A stretch of DNA of 36,425 nucleotides from NCBI GenBank assembly GCA_003427395.1, contig BFEA01000006.1, positions 1,589,754-1,626,178 of the forward strand. Direction: 5' to 3'. The notes beneath the pieces are model-generated. The model did no database searches, was not told the origin of the DNA, and was given only the letters and a program-made list of their open reading frames with translations. Shown here in pieces: positions 10,256 to 18,746 of this stretch (the first letter of the stretch is position 1; each line of letters starts with the position of its first letter). The DNA is from Chara braunii (lineage: Eukaryota; Streptophyta; Charophyceae; Charales; Characeae). A program made the translations under genes and the position numbers.

Positions 10256-10291
10256 GACCAAGCATGTTTCGTAAGTTTGGGTGGCTTGGTC
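10256..10291 (+). other. Conserved-loop hairpin 2 prime
   Basis: GACCAAGC/GCTTGGTC perfect stem. The loop differs at two bases (TTTCGT for TTCCAT). Confidence 0.9.
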
Positions 10292-10362
10292 TCCTTGTTT
10301 GCTCTGGGTTTCCTTCAGTTTCTTTGTTGTTTTTGGCTTTGAGAGAAATGAACCAGGTTGAG

Positions 10363-10400
10363 GACCAAGACATGTTCCATAAGTTTGGGTGGTCTTGGTC
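10363..10400 (+). other. Conserved-loop hairpin 3 prime
   Basis: GACCAAGAC/GTCTTGGTC perfect nine-pair stem with the type loop. Confidence 0.9.
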
Positions 10401-10476
10401 CAACGCCTCGCACATGCTAGAACCAGAAGGTTACAATTTCGCTATATTTTATTACTATATTACTTATGAACAGGCC

Positions 10477-10513
10477 AGTCAGACAAGGTCCCACAAGTTA
10501 GGGTGGTCTGACT
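10477..10513 (+). other. Conserved-loop hairpin 4 prime
   Basis: AGTCAGAC/GTCTGACT perfect eight-pair stem; the loop is the diverged 21-base version. Confidence 0.9.
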
Positions 10514-10639
10514 AGAGCCTATCACCAACTAAAGAGAGTACTAATTAAGAATAAACTTGTGGTACGAAGGGGCAGGCTGAATCTTGAGCTGAAGAGGATC
10601 GGTTCAGTTATATGCTACCTCAAAAGACTAAGTGCAGAC

Positions 10640-10642
<3 letters not shown>

Positions 10643-10672
<30 letters not shown>
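10643..10672. repeat. (AT)n microsatellite
   Basis: About 15 AT units. Confidence 0.95.
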
Positions 10673-10676
<4 letters not shown>

Positions 10677-10690
10677 ACTTAAACAATTTA

Positions 10691-10718
10691 AGGCAGCTAG
10701 GTTGGCCTAGCCATATGC
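10691..10718 (+). other. Small nested hairpin
   Basis: GCTAGG/CCTAGC around TTGG, enclosed by GGC...GCC. The stem shares GCTAG with the next conserved-loop hairpin. Confidence 0.6.
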
Positions 10719-10771
10719 CCAAAGAAGAGAAAAGTTGTTGTGTCCTTTGTTTATGTATACTTCATGGTTGG

Positions 10772-10805
10772 GCTAGACATGTTCCATAAGTTTGGGTGGT
10801 CTAGC
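10772..10805 (+). other. Conserved-loop hairpin 5
   Basis: GCTAGAC (10772-10778) pairs with GTCTAGC (10799-10805) around the exact 20-base type loop. It lies outside the duplication and has a stem class of its own. Confidence 0.9.
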
Positions 10806-11094
10806 TTTATGCCTTATGTAAGCTGGGGATAAGGGGATAAATCATTGAAAGACTATGAACTATTGTTTCTTAAGTTTACTCTGGGATGGTGAGAGTACTT
10901 ACCTTTGTGGCTTGACCTTCATGTGACTGAGTGAGGCTACTACTTAGTCTGAGTTTCAGGTTGATAGGTAGTTGCTTTAGTTGCTCGCCACGTGCTACAG
11001 CCATAGGAGTTAGTTTCAGTTCCTGCATTTTATGAGCTAAGTTTTTTTACTTAGGTCAATTTCTGCATTTTCTGGGATCTTTTGTTATACTTGG

Positions 11095-11660
11095 CCTTGT
11101 ATAAATCTTGGTAAGCCACTTTCTCTACGGGAAGCGCTTCCGAAATTTCTACAAAACAAAGGAACTAGTCAGACTTTGTATTTTTGAGTGTCTAATTTTT
11201 TTAACTTTTTGGCTTAGTAAAAATCTGGAACATCTTCTTTTTTAAAGAAAGTGCTGCCCAAATTTTTGCTAATTCAAGGAGTTGAACAAAATTAGACTTT
11301 GAAAAGTCGAAGTCACTTTAGATTTTGAACTTAGCTTTGTATAAATCTTGGAATAATACTTTCTCTACGGGAAGCGCTGCCGAAATTTCTACAAATCTAA
11401 GGAGTTAGCTAAATTTTGTCTTAGTTGAATTCAGATTTTATATTTGAGTTCGTATCTGACTTAGTATAAATCTGGAAAGTTTAATTTTCTAAAGGAAGTG
11501 CTGTCCAATTTTTTGATAATTCAGGGAGTTAGACAAAAGTTGACTTTGGAAAGTCAAAGACTATTTATGGTTTCGTATTCGGGCTGATATAAGTTTTGAA
11601 AATGCATTTTTCCTAAGGGAAGCGCTGCCGAAATTTTCTAAGTTTGAAAGAGTTAGATTA
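11095..11660 (+). repeat. Alternating dimeric tandem repeat
   Basis: Five diverged units of about 117-124 bp are anchored at 11130, 11247, 11370, 11494 and 11618. Units 1, 3 and 5 carry GGAAGCGCTGCCGAAAT (TTCC in unit 1). Units 2 and 4 carry GAAGTGCTG followed by CCCA or TCCA. The stretches TATAAATCTTGG before and GGAGTTAG after the core recur as well. The order A-B-A-B-A implies amplification of a dimer of about 245 bp. No coding frame. Confidence 0.8.
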
Positions 11661-12439
11661 TATTTCGATAGGTGGCAATTTTGTCAATCCACTATGTGTA
11701 GAGGAGGTTCTTTCAGGGTCCACCTTTCTTTTGGCACTTGCCTAAAGGTAGACTTAGGCTTAGTTAATTAGGACGATTTGAGTGAGATCGTGATATGGGG
11801 ATTATTTTCCATGGACTTATAGATTTAGCTCAGGGGGTTGACCAGTCATGTATTACAAGTCTTCTTGGTCGATTGATTCAGGATTAGGGCTAGATTCAGC
11901 TTGATCCTACAAGGATCAGCTTCTGTTATCACTTATAACTGGTCGGTTGTCGATTCGTCGGTCAACGATTCAACTTCAATTCACTCCTGCCACTCAACCT
12001 AAAGGCTTTAGCCTTGTGATTTGAACTGTTTTGTTATGTTTTCACCCGGACTTTATTTTAAAAAGGTTATTTAAAGAAAAGTACTCAGTATTTTATTTTG
12101 AGGAGTTGAACAAGAGTGAGGCTTATATGGCTAAAAACAAGGGGTGTGAGTGCAGGGAATGGTTGAAGTTGACCTCGTGTAGTGCATGGACTTTTGGTTG
12201 AATCTTTGATGTGATTGCAGGTACGTTTGGTGATTCGGACTTTGGAATTGACAGTGTGCGCTCACATGCATATATATATGGCTGAGAGGAGGTCCACTGT
12301 GACTGTGAGAAGTGATCGTCCAATATTAATAACCCTCTATATTTATGTGATATATAGTGTTTTCGCACGAGCCTACTGGGACCGCGCGTAAGGGCTAAAC
12401 AGATCGTGCGTTTGAGAGGAGAGGGAAATCCCCTGTTAT
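11661..12439. other. No feature seen
   Basis: Ordinary composition; no gene, repeat or splice chain recognised. Confidence 0.4.
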
Positions 12440-12740
12440 CCTTTGCCTTTTAGAATTTTATGGCTGGACGTTGTAGTCCGTGACAGCCGTCAATGTCAAA
12501 CCCCTTGACTTATCCCCAGGCCCTAGATGATCGAGCTGGTCTCTAGAGCAATAAGAGACGATTGTCACTACAGGTATGAACCTGTGTACCACCCACTCTC
12601 CGCAGGATACAGAAGAGGGTGTGGTTCTCAACCGCACTTGGCGGTTGTCCAGCGTCGAGAGATTAACTCGCAAGGCGTATGTCAGCCGACACTTGAGTGT
12701 CGAATGCGGCCCTCGAGATTAATGAGGACCTCATGAATAT
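12440..12740 (+). other. Cluster of short perfect hairpins
   Basis: GTCAA/TTGAC (12489-12493, 12505-12509), GTCTC/GAGAC (12539-12543, 12555-12559), CAACCGC/GCGGTTG (12629-12635, 12641-12647) and GACACT/AGTGTC (12688-12693, 12696-12701). No second copy in the window that I could find. Confidence 0.6.
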
Positions 12741-13014
12741 GGGTACTACACAGGATGCCATCATTGTGATCGCTTACGTACGCTTGCATTGCGAATCGAT
12801 ATGAGTTAGCCCTGTGTCCGCGTGGTTTTATACAAAGTCTCGCACACGACGCCTATCCGATCTCCGCATAGGAAAGTTATGGGATGGCCCGTAAGGGACT
12901 AGGACTGTTGTCGCGTTGTTTGTCCTTTGTTGTTTTGTATATATTTGTTTATATGCATGTGTTTTTATTTTTATGTTCTTTATAGTGGTGTGCGCGTGGC
13001 ATGTGGGATACATC

Positions 13015-13430
13015 CTAGTCGACCGCGACGAGTCACGTTTGGGACCTCAGCCCCCCAAGATGTCGGTTCGCGTGCGGGTTCGATAGAGGCGTACTACCAC
13101 GCGTGCCCCCTATGCTACAGCGAACGAGAAACGTCCTCCGCTGGTCCACCTCTGCAATTGCAGCTGATTAACTTTCGTACTATGGACTGGTAGCTCGGCG
13201 GGGATACGCCCACCGAAGGGAGGTGACAGCTTCTGTAAGGTGGAGGTAAGTCATGCCTCGCATAGGCCCTATCCTGTCGTAGGGGCTCGCGAGAGGTATT
13301 GCTGGCGCACTCGGCCGGAGCGGCTTGCGGAAGCTCGATATGCATTTGCGACGAAGGATTTAAGTCCAACTCCTGAGTGACGTGGTCGGGTGGGTCCCGC
13401 GCTGCCCTTGTGCGGAGCCGGACCGATGAG
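13015..13430 (+). mobile_element. Hairpin-rich repeat E2, copy a
   Basis: Shares CTATGCTAC, GGTAGCTC, AGGTGACAGCT, GAGGTAAGT, CTGTCG and AGAGGTAT in the same order with 22400-22810; the later half also matches 26840-27030. A nested stem-loop occupies 13254-13298: outer TGCCT/AGGTA, inner CCCTA (13267-13271)/TAGGG (13280-13284), loop TCCTGTCG. A perfect splice-donor sequence GAGGTAAGT (GT at 13246) precedes it. An earlier stem CTGGTCCA/TGGACTGG pairs through two G-U wobbles. No protein frame is shared among copies. Confidence 0.75.
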
Positions 13431-13546
13431 AATGTACCAAACAGGGAATATGGGTTGTTTACAATCGTTTTGTTGATATTTTTATTGGAAATATTATTAT
13501 TATTGGCGTTATCATTATTATTAGTTATTTGTTATTGTTATTGTTA

Positions 13547-13548
<2 letters not shown>

Positions 13549-13610
<62 letters not shown>
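13549..13610. repeat. (ATT)n microsatellite
   Basis: About 20 units within an ATT-rich stretch from 13490 to 13640. Confidence 0.95.
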
Positions 13611-13611
<1 letters not shown>

Positions 13612-13872
13612 TTATTATTGTTACTGTTATATTATTATTGTGTTTTAATCCTCGTTATAATGTGTAATGGTTGAACCGTTAGGAGGTAGACGGGCGATCG
13701 GTGGTCTTCTGTCAGGAGTGTGTGGGTAATCAGGGTCTGAGTGAGAGTGAGGAGATACGTACGTGGTACGTGAAGAGAGGTCAACTATGAATCCGCTCGT
13801 TTTACTTATTTTGAGAGATCCCCGAGACGTGTGTCTGACTAAGCTGTGATCGAGACAGGAAGACACGACCAC

Positions 13873-14115
13873 TGAGTGGCAACCTGACGATGCCCCTTGT
13901 TCATTCACTATTTGGCAATCTGACGATGATGAGAAATTTGTTTTTATTGGTTGGTTCATATATTGATTTTTTGTATTATATTGAAATGCACATCGTTCAT
14001 CCAATAAGTGACAATCTGACGAGGGGGAAAATTTTGTCAATGAATTATGAATTCTTTTTGGTATATATTGAAATGAACAGCGTTCATCCATTTCAGAAGG
14101 TCAATCTGAGGGACT
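13873..14115. repeat. Tandem repeat, about 87-96 bp
   Basis: GTTCATCCA or GTTCATTCA recurs at 13899, 13995 and 14082, each followed by (T/G)GACAATCTGACGA-like text and an AT-rich tail ending ATATTGAAATG. A partial unit precedes. The minus-strand frame gives repeating DERC..FQY and SSSDC peptides, a by-product of the tandem array. Confidence 0.75.
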
Positions 14116-14949
14116 AAAATACCAAGCCTATGGTGAAAAATTGGTATCGTTGGAACGTAACTCCCACCGTTTGCTGCTGATCAAGTATAACCAGGCAGCG
14201 AACCTTCTGGTTTTAGCCTAGAGTTGAAACATGGAGGGTGGACACCCTATTGAGGGGTCAACTTAGTTGGTTACCAGAGAGGTCGAGAGTCAGGTTTAGA
14301 AGTTAGGTAAAACCCACGATAGGAGGATCCACTGTTAAAATGACAACACGGTGGGCCGTAGATCTGGCCTGATCAACTGGACTGTGGTGGGTTTAGACCG
14401 AGAACGTCGATCCTCTCGCATTAGACTTCGGGCGGGACGGTAATATAGTTTAGGTCAAGACCCGCGTCCAAAGCGACATATTTTATGACTCCTCGGACAA
14501 CCAACGAGAATCTGGGAAGAAAATCTAAAGATGTGGAAAAGATGATCGTCGTCTTTCTTGGTAACTTTCACCGTTGTAGTACAGATCCAGTATCCCCACC
14601 ATTCGTTCATTGAGTTTGGTTTGGGGGGGCTTTCAGTATGTGGGAGACCCGGGTTAGAATGGTAGAAAGTATTAAGAGAGACAATGTTAATCTGACCATA
14701 TCTCGATCCAGGGACTCGGATTTGGCTATCCATTTATCAAAAATGCGCCTTATTTGGAAAAGGGATTCACCTTCTCTTTCAAACAGAAAAGAGAAGTACA
14801 TATATTGTTTTGTATTATATCATATGTCAAGTGGTGTTATCGATCTTGTCATATTTTATCAGTTCATTTGATTTTGGGAAACAATGTAAAGGGGAACTGT
14901 ATGAAAGATTGTGATGAACGTCCTTGGCGACAGGGACGTCGCTTAATAG
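14116..14949. other. No gene seen
   Basis: Contains a small GGGTG/CACCC hairpin near 14237; otherwise nothing I can support. Confidence 0.4.
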
Positions 14950-16400
14950 GGTCTGGGAATACTGTTGGACCAAATACCCTTACAAGGGTATTTGGCCATG
15001 CTTTTGCATTTGACACAACGACGGCGCCGGCTACCATGACGGGGCCGGTCTAGAATGGAAAGGGTGTGCGTGCTTTGACGTGACACTTGAAACGATTCCC
15101 TCGACCATTGAGGCTGGGGCGAATCATTGAGAAAATTTCGAGAGTATGAGCCCGCGTTGTTATGACGGGCACTGTGATGGTTAGGATTAGTAATACCCTC
15201 TGACCGAAAAGGTCGAGGGGATGATTGAGTTAACGTTGTGTCGGGTAGATCTACGACACACACTAATACTTGGTCTGGTACCTGTCTACCTATCGGTACT
15301 AGGCGACTAAAAATGCCAGCTTTTGTCTTCCTCTACCTGACCTCCGAACCGGGTACTCAACACATCTATCTTTACTTGGTGAGGTACCGACTTACCTACT
15401 ACTTGAGTGTTTCCCCTGATCCTAAAGTGTCGCGGGTCTCTTTCCCTGCCATTAAAGTATTTTCCCCGCCACGACCCTCAATGTCGCGACCACAGGTAAA
15501 ATACTGGTCCTTTGGGCCTTCCAATCAACTAAGTACCCAAGCGGGTGACACATACACTCAAGCCGAGAAACACTCAGATAAGCATGCAGGCTGGCCGGCA
15601 AGCACACGTGCCTACTTAGAAAACGGGCTCAGGCCACTAGGTGGACTGAGCCCCACTGCTCCACATATACCGAGTTGCTCCTAGGTGGACTGAGCCCCAC
15701 TGCTCCACATATACCGAGTTGCTCCTAGGTGNNNNNNNNNNNNNNNNNNNNNNNNNNNNNNNNNNNNNNNNNNNNNNNNNNTGCTCCTAGGTGGACTGAG
15801 CCCCACTGCTCCACATATACCGAGTTGCTCCTAGGTGGACTGAGCCCCACTGCTCCACATATACCGAGTTGCTCCTCTTCTACTCGAAGTCGGAGCTAGC
15901 TAAGTGGGTTTAAGTGCGAGTTAAGGATCAAGTGACTTGGGGATCGAAGCCATCCGACCCCGAGCTAGCTCTTTTTTTACTAGGAGTTGTTCTTTGGTTT
16001 CACCCGGTTTCAATATGCCGGGACTCGAAGCCGTGACCTCGAGATCCGAGTAAGCTAGAGTTAGTAGTTCCTGTTAGCATCGTTTGAAATCGAGGGTACA
16101 ACACTTGGCACGTACGGGCAGTTAGTAGTTATTTTTTCTTTTTCTTTTTCTTTTTTTTACATTTTTTGTTACTAATAGTTAGATCCATTTCATTCTTATT
16201 TTTATTTTTACTTTCTTTTTCTTTTCCTACCCCGTGGTTACCCCAGGTCTCCAAAGATTCACTTTAGTGAATCTGCGTAGAAAAGTCTGGCAGATTCGTT
16301 TCGACGAAATCTGCTCGACTCGATGCGCAGCGACCCGAGACTCTGGCCCGCGTAATCGGGTTGAGTGCTCGACGAGCAATCACAACGAGTGTGTAGCAGC
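14950..16400 (-). mobile_element. Hairpin-rich repeat E1, inverted arm B
   Basis: Reverse-complement copy of 6230-7706, with the same landmark order read on the minus strand: head hairpin at 16255-16274, B-box-like CGGCTTCGAGTCC near 16020, GGGCTCAG/CTGAGCCC hairpin near 15625, AAATACCC/GGGTATTT hairpin at 14972-14993. It is shorter inside (lacks the 7090-7390 equivalent) and carries a 44-bp tandem expansion. Many differences are C-to-T or G-to-A at CpG, as expected of methylated, silenced repeats. Confidence 0.75.
15637..15874. repeat. 44-bp tandem repeat with assembly gap
   Basis: CTAGGTGGACTGAGCCCCAC begins units at 15637, 15681, 15725, 15787 and 15831. The run of N at 15732-15781 is an assembly gap inside the array, so the true copy number is unknown. 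Each unit carries the right arm (CTGAGCCC) of the arm-B hairpin; the left arm (GGGCTCAG) occurs once. Confidence 0.95.
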
Positions 16401-16518
16401 ACGCAGGCGGAGGATGCAGGAAGGAGCGGGAGGAGCGCTTTGGGGAGAAAAGCGGAAGGGAGAGTCGTGCAGAGATGGTAGCGTGCGCGAGCAAGAAAGC
16501 AAATGGTCCCGCGAGGAG

Positions 16519-16521
16519 GGG

Positions 16522-16574
<53 letters not shown>

Positions 16575-16620
16575 AAAAGAAAAAGAAAAAGAAGAAGAAG
16601 AAGAAGAAGGAGGAGGAGAA
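16519..16620. repeat. Poly-A and (GAA)n tract
   Basis: About 53 A, then GAAAAA and GAA/GGA units. On the minus strand this is a polypyrimidine tract directly after a donor at 16644, so it would be the start of an intron there. The frames across it are artefacts. Confidence 0.95.
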
Positions 16621-17640
16621 AGAGGGGAGAAGCGATATACTTACCTGGCGACCCAATCAATGTTGGTCGAGTTCCGGGTGTGTGTTTCAATGTGGTGGCG
16701 CAGGTGGCTACGGCTACGTACCCACTGCTTATCTTATGAGAAGGTGGAGACTTTGGGATATGCGATGCATCCGTCGATGGCTTCGCAAGGTCAGATCCCC
16801 CATTCGCCCGACCTGTTGAGGATGAGCGCATGTGTTTGTCTTACTCTCCGTGTCGTGTCTCGGTGTACTACACTTCGTGTCGGATCGAGCTGCATTGGCA
16901 GGGCGGAAAGCATCGATCACAATCGAGTGACAACGACAACAACGAGAGGGTGAGAACATGTAAGTTTTCAAACTCGCATCTGGCTCCCTGCTACTTTCAT
17001 CTGTAACATGAGCAAAATCGAACGAATCTACCGCTAGAACATGTGAGTGTGCGTGTGTGCATAGCGCGACCGATCTCAAACTATTACCATTAGGATAATG
17101 AAAAACGAATAAATCTACCGCTAGAATATGAAAAATATGTCGTGCGTGTATATGCGTGCGTGTGTGTGTGTGAGAGAGAGAGAGGAAGAGAGGGGGGGGA
17201 GAGTAGATAGGATTCATGAAGAAACACGCAGAGGTGGCAGGAGAAGGAGAGGAAGGAGAAAAAGAAGAAAAAGAGGGGGGGTGGAGTTACGTACCTGGGC
17301 CGCACACACGCTACACGGATGGATCCGGCGATTGCTTTGCCTGGGTCGAAAGGCCAGAATAACCTTCTTAAGGTTCATTGCGACGGGGGTAGAGAGTTGT
17401 AACTATCGATCGTGAACGGGAATGCCAGAAAGCGCGAGTCATCAGCTCATGCTGATTACTAACCTGCCCTTTGTACACACCGTTCGTCGCTCCTATCGAT
17501 TGATTGGTCAGGTGAGAAGTCGGGATCATGGTTGATTTTGGTGGGAGCCGCCGAGGGTGATGTGAGAAGTTTGTCAGACTGAATTGCGCGGTAGGAAGGA
17601 GAAGATAGCGCAAGAAAGAGGAGGGAGAAGGAGAAGAAGC
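16621..17640 (-). other. Exon-like blocks on minus strand, unresolved
   Basis: Two strong minus-strand donors are followed by pyrimidine-rich text: GCCAG|GTAAGTAT (last exon base 16645) and GCCCAG|GTACGTAA (last exon base 17295). Open frames lead into both: the second ends PCSVCAAQ, the first has two equally open frames. A direct repeat containing TCTAGCGGTAGATT (minus) occurs near 17035 and 17118. I cannot fix exon starts or link the phases. Confidence 0.3.
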
Positions 17641-17747
17641 AGGCGGAGAAGAAAAGAGGAGTGAGAAGGAGAAGAAGCAGGTGGAGAAGAAAGAAGAGGA
17701 AGAAGAAAAAGAAGAAGATTGAGAGGAAAGAGGCGGAGGAAGAAGAA

Positions 17748-17779
<32 letters not shown>

Positions 17780-18065
17780 AGGAAGGATGCAGAAGAAGGG
17801 GGAGGAGAGTCATGCGCGAAGAGGGGCGTCATGTGCAAGAAGAGGACAGAACGACGATCGGGGAGGCGGAGACATGCGCATGATTGGACTGCGGTAACAA
17901 GGAGTGCGCAGGAAGAGACAAGGAATGTGCGGGGAGATAGCGCGAACAAGAAAGAAGAGGGATGGACATGCAGAGGGAAAAGACACTCAAGATGATGAAG
18001 AAGAAGAAAAAAAAGAAGAAGAAGAAAAAGAAGAAGAGGAAGAAGAAGAAGAAGAGGAGAAGGAG
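17641..18065. repeat. GAA/GGA-rich tracts
   Basis: (GAA)n at about 17700-17785 and 17995-18060, in purine-rich DNA. They make long Ser/Leu (minus) and Glu/Lys (plus) shadow frames, including a 317-codon minus frame. Confidence 0.9.
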
Positions 18066-18152
18066 AGGAGGTGGCGCTTACTGGGTTTTTCGTCGCCTCC
18101 ACGTCATCAAACAGTATCGGGTAACAAGTCGGACAAGTCCTGGTCACACAGA

Positions 18153-18168
18153 AGTGCCATATGGCACT
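18153..18168. repeat. Perfect 16-bp palindrome
   Basis: AGTGCCATATGGCACT. Confidence 0.95.
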
Positions 18169-18266
18169 GTTCTCTCGTAGACAATGGAGACAATTAGCGG
18201 CATACAATATCGACGTCAACCTCGGACAGGTGGACCAGATCCCAAACATCCATAGATCCCGATTTC

Positions 18267-18285
18267 CCTCCACCTCATGTGGAGG
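18267..18285. repeat. Perfect hairpin
   Basis: CCTCCAC/GTGGAGG with loop CTCAT. Confidence 0.9.
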
Positions 18286-18329
18286 ACAGCATGGTCGATG
18301 CCACACCAGCATTGCAGACAAATGGTTGG

Positions 18330-18640
18330 CACCAGATCAGAAGTGTAGACTGGTGACATGTGCCAACACTGTAGACAGGGTGGCCAATGCCACGTCAGCT
18401 GCTGAGATAGGCGGCAGCGCCACAGCAGCTGAAACTAGTGGCAATGCCATGTCAGCAGTAGAGACAGGTGGCATGAGCCACATCAGCAATGTAGGCAGGT
18501 TGCTGCGCCACTTCAGCACTGTAGACCGATGGCCTACGCCACAGCAGCAGTGTAGACAGACGGCAATGCCACATCAGCAATGTCGACAGGTGGCAGGCGC
18601 CACATCAACAATGTAGATCATTGGGATGCGCCACATCAAC
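18330..18640 (+). repeat. About 33-bp minisatellite of small hairpins
   Basis: Roughly nine diverged units of the form GGTGGC-AAT-GCCACATCAGCAATGTAGACA. The first part of a unit is a short hairpin whose arms vary but often stay paired: TGGC/GCCA, GGCG/CGCC, GTGGC/GCCAC with loop ATGA, GTGGC/GCCAC with loop AGGC. Some units (GTTGCTGCGCCAC) have lost pairing. The plus frame is open but has no other gene-like feature. Confidence 0.75.
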
Positions 18641-18746
18641 AATGCCTGGAGCACAGAATAGAAAGCGCCAGCATGCTGCCACAGTCCGGCGTCTTCCACA
18701 ATGTCAGCGTCAAGTCAGCGTCAAGGCAACATAGCAAGACTGAAGG

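Larger units (their letters stand above)
9760..10519 (+). repeat. Direct duplication copy D2
   Basis: Second copy of 7707-8440. By my hand count over the four shared hairpins, stems differ at about 2 of 64 positions and loops at about 9 of 81. One of the two stem differences improves pairing. Confidence 0.9.

Noticed and set aside
290-10805. CRISPR-like array suggested by regularly repeated hairpins
   Set aside because: Repeats are not separated by unique same-length spacers, there are no cas genes, and the DNA is eukaryotic.
13900-14060. CTGACGA followed by GAAA, suggestive of a hammerhead ribozyme core
   Set aside because: Stems I to III and the cleavage triplet could not be assembled in any unit; it is explained by the 87-96 bp tandem repeat.
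17368-18321. 317-codon minus frame
   Set aside because: Held open by GAA/GGA tracts (Ser/Leu runs) and pieces of other repeats; no domain.
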